A stretch of 64,000 nucleotides of DNA from NCBI GenBank assembly GCA_017590115.1, contig JAGGNK010012003.1, forward strand, positions 562,345 to 626,344, written 5' to 3'. The stretch comes from Montifringilla adamsi (taxonomy: Eukaryota; Chordata; Aves; Passeriformes; Passeridae). This document shows, piece by piece, positions 54,501-62,400 of the stretch; position 1 is the stretch's first letter, and each line of letters starts with the position of its first letter. Position numbers and translations under genes: made by a program. A model generated the notes under the pieces. That model did no database searches and was not told the origin of the DNA. It was given only the letters and a program-made list of their open reading frames with translations.

Positions 54501-54807
54501 GGGCGGCCCCGGCGCTGCGCAGGCCGAGCAGGGCGGGGGCGAAGAACATGGCCTCGTCATCGGGGTGCGCCGTCAGCACCAGCGCGCGCCCGCCCCGCGC
54601 GCACCCGCGGGACCCCGCGCGGCCCGGCCCTCCCGTCCCCGCCTCGGGGCGGGGCCGCTCGGCCGCTGCCGCGGAAACGGAGCCCGGGCTGTGCCGCTCT
54701 GGGGAAATGTGTCTCGCTCGTGCTGCCCCAGGGCCGCCCGTGAGGAGCGGGACCCAGGCCTGGCGGGTCTCAGCCGAGAGCGGGGCCCGAGGGTGTGCAC
54801 TGAACAC
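3457..54807 (-). CDS. PIGL: N-acetylglucosaminyl-phosphatidylinositol de-N-acetylase (PIGL), spliced CDS of seven exons
   Basis: Seven - strand exons join in one frame: 54807-54477, 51498-51399, 22125-22035, 16778-16711, 9150-9119, 4725-4592 and 3555-3457. The product removes acetate from GlcNAc-PI on the cytosolic face of the ER, the second step of GPI-anchor synthesis. The LmbE/PIG-L fold is complete: the zinc motif HPDDE in exon 1, the second zinc motif HANH (HxxH) in [14 protein letters not shown] in exon 4, and the conserved [10 protein letters not shown] near the C-terminus. From the strand before HPDDE to the stop there are about 211 residues, matching the mammalian length. The 5' end is odd: the frame is open back to 54807 but has no ATG before HPDDE and lacks the N-terminal membrane segment of mammalian PIGL, so the outer boundary is uncertain. 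It is convergent with CENPV and divergent from the presumed NCOR1 promoter. Confidence 0.9.
3556..4591 (-). other. PIGL: PIGL intron 6
   Basis: About 1 kb, GTGAG...TAG. Only short unsupported open frames are present. Confidence 0.8.
4592..4725 (-). CDS. PIGL: PIGL exon 6
   Basis: The acceptor is TTTTTCTCTGTGTAG| and the donor is CCAAG|GTGAGA. After two bases completing a Gly codon it encodes [18 protein letters not shown] and continues to [14 protein letters not shown]. This matches the region of mammalian PIGL around the conserved ESVN/RKY segment. Confidence 0.93.
4726..9118 (-). other. PIGL: PIGL intron 5, containing an internal CpG island
   Basis: About 4.4 kb. Its middle (about 5.9-6.3 kb) switches abruptly to CpG-rich DNA, listed separately. 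The rest is ordinary intron with no repeat that I recognise. A G/A-rich low-complexity stretch lies at about 9065-9110. Confidence 0.8.
5920..6320. promoter_or_regulatory. Intronic (orphan) CpG island
   Basis: Base composition jumps from about 45 % GC to very high GC with dozens of CpG dinucleotides over about 400 bases, flanked on both sides by CpG-poor intron. Frames stay open on both strands, as expected from GC-rich DNA without TAA or TAG. A good GT splice donor, GCT|GTGAGT, occurs on the + strand at 6415, just beyond the island. It could be the promoter of an antisense or non-coding transcript, an alternative PIGL start, or an enhancer-type island. No known gene is recognised. Confidence 0.6.
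9119..9150 (-). CDS. PIGL: PIGL exon 5 (32-nt microexon)
   Basis: The exon is only 32 nt: acceptor CTTCTTTCACAG| and donor CTGAAG|GTAGGA. With the AG from exon 4 and GG from exon 6 it reads [12 protein letters not shown]. This matches the [10 protein letters not shown] stretch of mammalian PIGL exactly where the flanking exons require it. Phase is preserved on both sides. Because it is so short it is easily missed by automatic annotation. Confidence 0.92.
11083..11102. repeat. (GA)n microsatellite
   Basis: A short pure run of GA dinucleotides beginning after TTGCA and ending in AAACACG. Confidence 0.8.
15284..15410 (-). mobile_element. MIR-like SINE relic
   Basis: The + strand resembles the reverse complement of the MIR core. 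It has ATCCCCA, then CACAGACAAGAAAC in place of ACAGATGAGGAAAC, then AAAGTGATTT...CACAGCCACAAAGTAAG and a GAATTGGGAACAC stretch in the expected order. It is heavily diverged, consistent with an ancient, non-mobile copy. The assignment is by eye to the remembered consensus. Confidence 0.55.
15594..15697. repeat. 32-bp tandem repeat, about 3.2 copies
   Basis: Units beginning AACCTCTGCTCCTGAGCCAT start at 15594, 15626 and 15658, with a partial unit at 15690. The period is exactly 32 bp and only a few substitutions separate the copies. Confidence 0.9.
16711..16778 (-). CDS. PIGL: PIGL exon 4 (second zinc-binding motif)
   Basis: The acceptor is TGTTTATTGCAG| and the donor is GTCAG|GTACAA. It encodes [19 protein letters not shown] and on to the split Arg codon. 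The HANH sequence is the HxxH zinc-ligand motif of the LmbE/PIG-L family, so this exon holds part of the active site. Confidence 0.94.
18740..18950. repeat. Diverged repeat pair, copy A
   Basis: This roughly 200-bp segment aligns with 19430-19640 in the same orientation. Shared blocks include ACTGTGGGAGC versus TTCTGGGAGCG, AAGCTGGGTTAGGAAATATTC versus AGGCTGGGATAGTAAATATAC, and CACATCTGTTTTGAAACT versus CACACCTGTTCTGAAATG. By eye identity is roughly two thirds. It may be an old interspersed element or a local duplication; no family is recognised. Confidence 0.5.
19430..19640. repeat. Diverged repeat pair, copy B
   Basis: Partner of 18740-18950, about 690 bp downstream in the same orientation, with the same order of matching blocks. 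An open frame starting at 19558 overlaps its right end. Confidence 0.5.
22035..22125 (-). CDS. PIGL: PIGL exon 3
   Basis: The acceptor is TTCTCATTTCCAG| and the donor is AACCTG|GTAATG. After the split Arg codon it encodes [20 protein letters not shown] and on to NINL, matching the FPDDP..W segment of mammalian PIGL. It ends in phase 0. Confidence 0.93.
28085..28195 (+). mobile_element. MIR/CORE-SINE-like relic
   Basis: The order GAAATGGAAATAATTATATG followed by GTAAAGAAGTTTGGGATCCTT and AAAGAAAGTGTT resembles the 3' half of ancient amniote MIR-type SINEs, where an A-rich AATGGGGATAATAAT block precedes a GTAAAG..TTTGGGATCCTT tail. It is strongly diverged and assigned by eye. Confidence 0.45.
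30440..30970. promoter_or_regulatory. Intronic (orphan) CpG island
   Basis: A second sharply bounded CpG-rich block inside PIGL intron 2, densest at 30.58-30.97 kb, with CpG-poor DNA either side. It contains GC-box-like GGGGCGG and ends in a good + strand splice donor, GGGGCG|GTGAGC, at 30951/30952. This looks like a promoter plus short first exon of a + strand (PIGL-antisense) transcript. No coding gene is recognised and the function is inference. Confidence 0.6.
31600..31765 (-). mobile_element. MIR SINE relic
   Basis: On the + strand the blocks follow the reverse complement of the MIR consensus in order: ACTCACACCCCTGTGAGGCTGGTATGG, AATAATAACCTCCACATTTTCTAATGAG, GAATTAAGAGCTCAGGTAAC, then CAGCAGAGCTGAGTCAGGGGCAGAGCCTGG. 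The succession Tcacaac-cctgtgagg / ataat-cattttctaatgagg / gagctcagg / agtggcagagcctgg is diagnostic. It is diverged and immobile. Confidence 0.7.
36318..36560. repeat. 17-bp minisatellite, about 14 imperfect copies
   Basis: Units of about CACCCATCCCACACCTT repeat with a 17-bp period and substitutions (CATCC, CATCTT, CCTCACC variants). One strand is almost free of G. Because 17 is not a multiple of 3, the long proline/histidine/serine frame across it is a by-product. Confidence 0.9.
37154..37168. repeat. Poly(A) run
   Basis: A run of about a dozen A within GGGAAAAAAA...GGAAAAC. Low complexity only. Confidence 0.7.
47633..47649. repeat. Poly(A) run
   Basis: A homopolymer A tract in an AT-rich intron stretch. 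A short (ATA)n run lies nearby at about 47756-47770. Confidence 0.7.
51399..51498 (-). CDS. PIGL: PIGL exon 2
   Basis: The acceptor is GCTTTTTTCAG| and the donor is CACAG|GTAACT. It encodes [20 protein letters not shown] and on to VTVIDH plus a split Arg codon. NYYNQGE-RKKEL is a highly conserved signature of animal PIGL. Confidence 0.94.
51499..54476 (-). other. PIGL: PIGL intron 1, with a CR1 relic
   Basis: About 3 kb. AT-rich on the exon 2 side, becoming CpG-rich near exon 1. It contains the CR1-like fragment at 53.64-53.86 kb. Confidence 0.8.
53640..53862 (+). mobile_element. CR1-type LINE 3' fragment (decayed)
   Basis: The sequence follows the avian CR1 order: GATTAGAGG...ATGATCTATGAGGG, then CAGGCTGTTTAGTCTAGAGGAG (consensus TTGTTCAGCCTGGAGAAGAG), then a stretch equivalent to the GACTTCTGAT and ATTACACCAG-like 3' parts. 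It is a 5'-truncated, strongly diverged, non-coding copy in + orientation. The presence of CR1 supports a sauropsid, probably avian, source. Confidence 0.65.
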
Positions 54808-54840
54808 CGGCTGTGCCCCTGGGCGAAAGCCGTATTGCCC
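54290..54840. promoter_or_regulatory. PIGL: CpG island of PIGL exon 1 / promoter
   Basis: Very CpG-rich DNA surrounds exon 1 and its donor. No TATA box is seen; an ETS-type CTTCCGG lies at about 54024 beyond the intronic edge. Transcription of PIGL to the left presumably starts within or just right of this block. Confidence 0.7.
54477..54807 (-). CDS. PIGL: PIGL exon 1 (catalytic HPDDE motif); 5' end uncertain
   Basis: The donor CCGCAG|GTGAGC at 54477/54476 joins in frame to exon 2. The secure part encodes [16 protein letters not shown] and continues to VLCCSA with a split Gly codon. HPDDE is the first zinc-binding/catalytic motif of PIG-L deacetylases. Upstream, the frame stays open to a TAA near 54860 but contains no ATG; 54807 is a GTG and is given only as the outer limit of a track-like frame. 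The upstream residues are Arg/Gly/Pro/Ala-rich with no hydrophobic membrane anchor, unlike mammalian PIGL. The start may lie in a separate upstream exon, use a non-AUG codon, or have been lost to a GC-rich sequence error. Confidence 0.7.
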
Positions 54841-55770
54841 CTGCCGGTGGTTCCACAGTGATTAATAGTGAAACGAGTCGAGCTTTTCAGCGTGTGGTAC
54901 CTTTTATCGCTGCTGGGCTGCGTGGGTTAAGGGGAAGCTCAAAAGCAGGGCAGGAGGAGCTTGTCTTCAGACACGTTCTGTGGGTATCCCAGTGTGGCTG
55001 CAAACTTTTGGGTATGGTTTAGAAGTGAAGTCAAGCACTGGAGAAAGCTGCAGAGCAGAAGGAGACAGGAAGCATTAAAATAAACATGAAAGAGTCAGAT
55101 GCAGGATGGCGTGGATACTTTGCTTTTCCTGAGAGGCAATATGGAAGACAAGTGTACAGAGCAATGGTGGAGTGTGGGAGCTGGGTGGGTTAAAGCATAA
55201 AGGTGATACAATTTAGAAGAGTTCTGAGGAGCAGCTCACACCTCAGCAGGTGTATGCCTGACTGGTCTTCCCTGGCTCTTATTTGGACACCTTTAACTCC
55301 CAAGTGATTCCAAGCGAGAGTCATTGGCTTGTGTTGGGATTAGACTGTGAACATCAGCCTGGAGATGTGCCGTGTCACCGTAGCGTGGCACTTTTAACCA
55401 CTGTAATAACACAACCCTTGGTACAACACGTGTTTTCTGAGCTACCCTGCATGCCGCAGGGCGAGCCCCAGCTTTTTTAGTCTGAAGCAGTAATTGTGTG
55501 CGCACCCATCCTGCACATGTGGGCACGACTTCTCCATTTAATGGAAATTGTGACCATGAAGTAATCTAACCTTGCCTAAAATGCTATGTCTTTCCCACAG
55601 TCAACCTGATTAGAGATTCATTTGGGATTTTAGCACATTCTGAGCTGCACACTTGCACGAACGACGCCGTGCAGATTTGAAACTCCTGAGAACGCAGGGA
55701 ACGAGTTACACACTCCTCATTCCGGGGGAGGAATGAACAGACGTTTAACGAGATTTAAACCTCTCTCACA
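54841..55770. other. Spacer between PIGL and NCOR1 CpG islands
   Basis: About 0.9 kb of moderate GC between two divergent promoters. A CCAAT-type element (ATTGG on + strand) lies at about 55323. No coding exon is recognised, though a missing PIGL 5' exon could lie here or in the next island. Confidence 0.5.
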
Positions 55771-56340
55771 TTTTCGGAAGTCATTCGTCGCCGGGGCTCG
55801 GGCCCGACCTCAGAGACAGCGCGGGAAGCAGCGCAGACGGGGCGGGAAGAGCCCTGCGGGACCGGACGGGCTCCGGGCGATGCTCTCGTGAGGGGCTCCT
55901 GAGGCCGCGTTCATCGGCACGGCCGCGGCCCGGGCCCCTTATGGGTTATTATCAATTTACATGGGTCCGGCGGGGACCAGCGGGGCGCTGCGGCTCCCTG
56001 GCGGACCGAGCCCCGGGAGCCCCTCACGGGCCCGGCCCCGCTCGCCTCATGGCGGCCGCGCCCCCCCCGGCCCTCAGCGGGAGGGGGAAGGAGCCCCTCC
56101 CCGCCGCACCGGCCAGCGGTCCTGGAAGGGGCATAGCATCCCTCCCTCTCACCGCCGCGCTCTCCGGTGGATTTTCTCGGCCTGTTGCTGTCTGTGCCTC
56201 ACGACATACCGGCACAGCCTGAGAAAGGGAAGAGCCACTGCGGCCGGTGAAAGGCACCGAACCGCGGAGCCGCAGCTTGTTCGGTATCTGACAGGACCTG
56301 GCGGGAGGGGGCGGAGCGCGCGGGGCCGGGGGAGGGGAGG

Positions 56341-56352
56341 CAAGATGGCGGC
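56341..56352 (+). promoter_or_regulatory. YY1-type element CAAGATGGCGGC
   Basis: A perfect match to the extended YY1 motif in + orientation within the CpG island. Such sites are common just inside the 5' UTR, so the start site is probably within a few tens of bases to the left. Confidence 0.65.
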
Positions 56353-56424
56353 GGCGGCGGCGCTGAGGGGCGCGGGGAGTCCGGCGGGGCGGCGCGGGGG
56401 CAGCGGGCTGAGCGCCTCCGCTGC

Positions 56425-56476
56425 GAGGAGGAGGAGGAGGAGGGGAAGAAGGAGGAGGGGGAAGAGGCGGGGGCCC
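56425..56476. repeat. Polypurine (AGG)n tract
   Basis: About 50 bases of almost pure A/G on the + strand, mainly AGG units, inside the presumed NCOR1 leader. Such tracts can form triplex or G-quadruplex structures; that is inference. Confidence 0.8.
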
Positions 56477-56766
56477 GGCCATCCCGTCCTCCTCCCTCCT
56501 CACGGGGACGGAGCCCTGTGGTCTTCGGGGGGAGGGCGCTGGAGCCGGGGTGCCCGTGGGGCAGCCGCCGGGCGTGCGGAGGATTGGCAGATCAGGGCCG
56601 GGGGGTGCCCGGTGCCCGCGGGGCTCTGCCCCCATTGACGCTGAGGGTGCACGGGGGGATGGCGGGGCACGGAGCGCTGACCCTCGCCGGGAAGTTTTTG
56701 CAGAAATCCCAGAGCATCTCCGTGCTGGGTGTTCATCCTTGCGCTGTGGGCAGGAGAAGTGCAAGT

Positions 56767-56776
56767 TAAAAAAGAA

Positions 56777-56807
<31 letters not shown>

Positions 56808-56812
56808 GGGTC
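56767..56812. repeat. A-rich microsatellite
   Basis: A long A homopolymer interrupted by G, followed by GAAAGAAAAG units, at the right side of the CpG island. It is length-unstable and a likely sequencing-error site. Confidence 0.85.
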
Positions 56813-59800
56813 AGTTCTTCAAAATCGTCCCCTTGGAGGCTCGGCCAGGAGCGCGGTAGTTTCTGAGGATGTGCTGCGGCCGCAGCTCCGTGTCGGGCGA
56901 GCATCGCGGCCGCTGTCAGTGCCGGGGAGTTGTTGCTGATGCTGACGCTGAATTATTCATATGGGACCTGTAAACATCCCCGGCTTCTGTCATCTCCGGG
57001 CTGCTGCAGGGCACAATGGAAGTGGCTTTTGCTAGAATTATTCTGGCTTGATGGTAAAGAACTTCGTGCTTGGTGATTTTTCTGTACTTAGAAGAGCTGT
57101 GTGTATCGAGTTGGTTGCAGTTAGGCAGGATTCGAGGTGGATGTATGAACTGTCAGTGGTAGACAGGCTCAAGTAAGCAAGTAGATATTGTGAATAATCT
57201 GGTGTCCAGAATCTGCTTCTTCATGTTTCACAGATATGGTTTTAACAAGTCTGTTACCTTTTAATGCCTGTAAATATTGGTGTAACCTAGGACAACTTAC
57301 TACAGTGGGGATGTCTAGTCTTGGTTTTTGTGGCAGTATTCTTTTATTAATTTTCATACAGCACTATAGTTATCAACTGTTTGAGCTCAGGGATTTTTAT
57401 CCTAGGCAGGATGATTTGAGAGGTGAAATCCAGAACAATTATAACAAAAGCTGGTGGTGGTAAGTGGGATGGCACAGTGCAAGTGCCTGAAGAAGTGGAC
57501 ACAATTATGTCACTGCACACAAGGACCGTGCAGCTCTGTTGCAGTTTTGCACTGGAATTTTATTCCGCAGAATGTTGTTATTCCTGATTAACTAAACAAC
57601 CTTGACATTTGGAAAGGAAGTCTGGAATATTTGAAGTGGATTTCTAGTTAGCTGAAATGTGGTGTCTTGTGTTGGGGGATGAAAGAGCTTCGTGCTTAGC
57701 TCAGGGATTCAAAAGTTCAGGGGAAAGAAGCCAACTGCAGTGACCCTTTTTTGTGAAAGCGTGGTTAATTTTTTCTTTAGATCGCTTTTCTTTGTGATAT
57801 GGTATGGGCTGGTGAAGAAAGAGAGTTCTTTTGTGATTTATGTGCAGGGAAATTTGTTTGAAATACACTGTTTGATGTTGGTCACTAAAATGCCTAAACA
57901 TGTTGCTGAAATGTGGGAAAGAGCAGCATTTTGGAATCTTTTTTCTAGGAGTTATGATGTGTGCTTTTTAACGTGTGGAGAGGATGTTACAAGTGTTTGC
58001 TTCCACATGTGTTGCTTCTCTCTAGCTTCTTTATCATTGCAGCCATCAATTAAAAGTAACTCTCCAGACTGAAATTATACACACAGAATCAGAATATATT
58101 CATTTTGCTACATTGTGCTGCTGCTGTTTTGTTTTGAATACACTTTGTCTCTCCTGCAACCACTCGTTTTAGTTGCTCTTTCAGGGCAGACATGTTTTCC
58201 ATTGTGATCTAAAAGGATCTACAAAACTCTCTCAAAAACTGTGATAGAAGTAGGGACAGACCCTTAAGCTCCTTTCCAATTCCTCCCTCAAGTCCCTTTC
58301 CACAGTCCTTGTGCTCCTCTGACTGCATCTTCTGAGTTATTTCATTTCTCAGTTGTAGCATGAATGAGAGATGCTCGCAGGAAAGGGAAGCTGCCTCTGC
58401 TTCAGCTGCTGTTAAATGCATGAAAGCAACTGAAAAAAACCTTCTGTAGTAGAGAACAGTATTTCTTATAAATAAGAAATTTATACTCTTTCAAAGCTCT
58501 CTGCAAAAGTTCTGGTGAAATTTTTTTTCCTCTATATGGCCTTTTGCCTACAAAATTACTTAAATGAAGGCTTTCTTGGCTGATTGAAAATACTATTTAG
58601 AGTTCTGGTGTGTATAGTGACTTACATTGAAGATTTTAACAATTGTTGGAGCTGGAAGGGGTCTGTTCCTCGTGCAGGTGCACTGCAGCACAGAACAATC
58701 TCAAGAACAGACCTGTAACCAGACAGTGGTTTCATAATGCAAGCAAACGTTTCCTGGATGCCAGGCTTGAGCTCTTCAAATCATTTATGTTCTTTAGTCA
58801 AATCTGAATCAGTGTTTCAATGTTGGGCTATTAACTGAACATGGTACCTTCCCTCCCTACTGCAACTGGTCCAGATAAAAATTCTGACCTATGCAGTACT
58901 GCTGTCTGTAAATATTTACCTTGTGATACTTCTAAATCATGCAAATAGCCAGGACAGTGCTGAATGTGTATCTTCCATTTCAGTGTCTCCTTCAGTGATT
59001 CTCCCTCTAGTAATGAACTCTGTGAGGTTCCCATTCCCTTCCGTGCTCTTCAGTGCTCTCCCACCCTCTGTTGAATGCAGCCTGGGGCTCTGCTCAGTGA
59101 ATTGTGTGAGACAGAGGGCTCAGTCTTACCTTGGAGCTGTGTTTCTTCCCAGTATCCTAAGAGATATTCCCATGTCCTTGCCCAGCTCTACATTTAAACA
59201 CTCATAGTGTTGCCCCTCCCAGACTGACTTGACAGACCTTCTTTTTTTCTTCAGGCTCAAGGAAGATGTTGGTTTTGAAGTCAGCAGCTTCACCTGTTTA
59301 GGATTGCAAAGGTTATTGCAAAATTTAAGATACTCTCTTGGTACAAAGATGCATCAGCCCTTGCTGAAAAGTCCTATTCTTCCTAACTTTCAGCAGTAAA
59401 AAAATGTAGAAATGAATGTTTCATGCAGACAGATTACCTGGACAAACTGTTGGCCAGGACTTAAAAATTCTGTACATGTTGAGTGACTGCTCTTAGGTAA
59501 AAGTGAAAATGAAAATACAGTCACCAAGGTGTTGAGGAAAAGGACCCTTATAAACGAGAAGGGATGATATTAAGTGTAAAATATGTTTTACTTGCTTGTG
59601 CCTCATGCTGCAGGGAAAGGACATTTGGGTAATTCCCTTTTGTGCCCTCACCATGTCAGAGGCTCTTGTCCTGTGGGAGCTGCAAACAGCCCAGAGCATT
59701 CCCTGGCTGTGGGGCACAGAGCTCCACGTGAAACTCTGGAAGAGCAAATGCTCTCCTGGAGGGATTAAAATGCGTTCACGTTTCAGGGAACACGGCTAAC

Positions 59801-61989
59801 AAATGTGAATATAAATCAGCTGCAAAACCGACTGATTCCTGTCCTGTTTGTCAGTGTTACAGAGTTAACACACAAGTTCATGACAAGTTCAAGTGCTGCT
59901 CAGCAAATGAGGCAGGCATATGATTTCAGATCAGCTGCACTCTTCACCTCATTAACAATATTTTGGGGCAAAATGATGAATTACTGTAAGTCAAAAAATT
60001 GTATATACCCTATAGAGTTTTGTCTCATCAGGTTCATGGTTTTCACCTCTTGTTCTAATTCTGTCTGAAATGCTGGATTTGCAGAGAAGGGTGTTTGCAA
60101 AGTGAGAATTCTCCCATATAATCATTGTAACTTCATGGTTTAGCTGTCTTGGAATGTTGTATCCAGAACCTGTAATAATAAATTTCACTTACTTGTTCCA
60201 TTTTAGCCATTATTTGTATAGGTGCTGATGTTCCTCTGTGGTCTCAAAGATCAGACCTAAGCATATCTAGAACTTTGAAGTTCTGGGTTGGTTTTGGGTT
60301 TTGTTACTCTAGATCTAAAGGATTATTTATTATTTATACCACTCATAGTTCAAGATCTCTTTCATTCCCTGTCTTTTTCTGTGACTTGCAGGCTGTTGTG
60401 TGAGTCCCAATTGGAGTTATATCTTCATATATTGTTGCATTTCCAGTGAAATAGAGTATCCTAACTGTAATCCTAAATGTAGAGGCCATAAACTTTGTTT
60501 CCAGAAGGCCCTGGTGCATTTCCTGTGGAGTATCAGCATGGACTAAGTCATTGTTCTTAGATACAGTTTAAAAAAAAAGTTATTTTAGCCTTTCTGTACT
60601 TTTTAGTTAAAATCTAGACTTGATTTTCTCTGAACCCAGTCAGCTGAGGAGAATTATGAAGCTGATACTTGGTTTGCCCTGACCCTTTCTTTATAAGTGT
60701 TTTTTCTTACAATCCATCATAGTTTATGGATTTAGTCAGTATGGACTAGTCAAGTTATATTTCCTTTTCCAAACCAAAGCTGTTTTTAAAAGCTGTCACT
60801 GCAGATCCACTTTCAATAATCAGTGAACTACAAGAAGATCCTGGAAACTTGAAACTGTGACCACAGAATTTCTTGGCTGTTAGGTGACGTCAAAAGGAAT
60901 TCTACCTGCAGGTGGATTAACAGTGAAGGAATAAATTCATGCGCAGGAGTTGTTCTTGAGCTGTCTACACTTTCAGTCCAAAAAAGGAGAAGAAAAATGG
61001 TTTTTCTGAGAGAATATTGTATGCATAGTGTATGATGCATATGAAGTTAGAGGTATGGCTATTTCTAAGTTGTAGATGAAATGTGAGGAAAGAGGTGAAA
61101 TGGAGCAAACCTCAGTGAGTTGTTGGACACTTGTGGGTGAGGATGAGTTGCTGAGGAGGGTTTTTTGCAGTTCTTAGCACTGTGGTTTGTGTAGCATCTC
61201 TTGAGTCTCTTGCCTGCTGCACTGGAGGATGCCTGGGCTGGTTTCTGTTTCACATTGCAGCTTTCAGGGTGACGTTTGAATGCTCCAGTTGATGTTTCAG
61301 AACCAGTGGAATTACCCTGTGGCAGGGATAGGGCCCTTCAAAAGGGATGAGGGAGATGTCTGGGGTTTGGGAACTGCTGGAGTCACCTCAGAAAAAAGCT
61401 GTTTTCTCTTGGGAGTGTGAGTCCTTCCCTGTGCAGTGTTTGGGCTCTGTAGGGTTTGCTTTGGACATTCATTTCTGGAGATTTGGGTTCTTTGGCTCAT
61501 GAAATTTTTTCATGGTGTGCATTAACTGTGTGCTATTTACCATATTGGGACAACCAGGAATCTGGTGTTCCTTGGAAAATGTTTTTAGGAAAGAAGCTAT
61601 CTTTGTTCCTATGACATACTTTTAAACAAGAAAACCCTGTAATGTTTGTACCCTTCTCAGTTTAAGTCATCACTCCGTGGTATTTTTAGTCAAGGAAATG
61701 TCTACATCCTTAATTTCCATTTCTGAAGGGAGGGCTTCCTCCTACCTCTTTTGGCTGGTTTTGGTGTTATTGTGACCCTCCTTGGCAGAGGAGATCTGGA
61801 TAAGCTCCATGGCAGGGTGTAAGAGCTGTTCCTCCATGAAAATCCAGGAGGAGCTTTCCTCCCTCAGGGATTCTCTGTATCCCAGGGCGTTATGTGGTAA
61901 CCTGAGTGGATGCTGGAGATCTGGACTCTTACTGGAAGTGGATGTGCTCAGCATCCCTCTATTTTTATTTTATTTTTTGGTGGCCAAAT

Positions 61990-62269
61990 GGAGAATTGAT
62001 CAGAAACTTCCAAAGATGTTGATGTGATTTTAGGGTTTTTTTCTGTTATTTTCCCTCTATAATGCAGCAAACTTGTGTATGGCCTGGGTCCTGAAATCAT
62101 GTATTAGCTACTTTTCTTTGAGATCATAGTGGAGAATTGATCAGAAACTTCAAAAGATGTTGATGTGATTTTAGTTTTTTTTCTGTTATTTTCCCTCTAT
62201 AATGCAGCAAACTTGTGTATGGCCTGGGTCCTGAAATCATGTATTAGCTACTTTTCTTTGAGATCATAA
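61990..62269. repeat. Tandem duplication, two ~140-bp copies
   Basis: 61990-62130 and 62131-62269 both run from GGAGAATTGATCAGAAACTT to TTTGAGATCATA. They differ by only a substitution (CCAAAG/CAAAAG) and a small change in a G/T run. The copies are adjacent head-to-tail and nearly identical, implying a recent event. Confidence 0.93.
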
Positions 62270-62375
62270 ATTACAGGAGGGATTAAAATAGAATTTCCAG
62301 GAGAGGAGTATCTTGTCAGCTGAATTTGATCAACCCCATTTTGGTAGAGCAGAATGTCTATTTGTATTTGTAGCA

Positions 62376-62400
62376 GGAGAGAGGGAGAGAGAGAGAAAGA
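62376..62400. repeat. (GA)n-rich microsatellite
   Basis: GAGAGAGGGAGAGAGAGAGAAAG low-complexity run. Confidence 0.75.

Larger units (their letters stand above)
55780..56930 (+). promoter_or_regulatory. NCOR1: CpG island, presumed NCOR1 promoter and non-coding first exon
   Basis: About 1.1 kb of CpG-rich DNA divergent from PIGL. It contains a YY1-type CAAGATGGCGGC at 56341-56352, an element that typically lies just downstream of the start site of TATA-less promoters in this orientation. In mammals NCOR1 is the gene head-to-head with PIGL on the opposite strand and begins with a non-coding GC-rich exon, so the assignment to NCOR1 rests on synteny. No NCOR1 coding exon occurs in the window, so symbol and exon limits are inference. 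Confidence 0.55.

Noticed and set aside
53999..54865. 288-codon + strand frame across PIGL exon 1
   Set aside because: It is antisense to a secure PIGL exon and owes its length to CpG-rich DNA lacking TAA/TAG; the composition is Arg/Pro/Ala/Gly-rich without domains.
56024..56764. 246-codon - strand frame across the NCOR1 CpG island
   Set aside because: A proline/arginine-rich by-product of GC-rich DNA, on the strand opposite to the YY1 element and with no homologous domain.
57250..57330. Possible MIR fragment (GTAACCTAGGACAACTTACT)
   Set aside because: Only one short block resembles the consensus; the rest does not follow.
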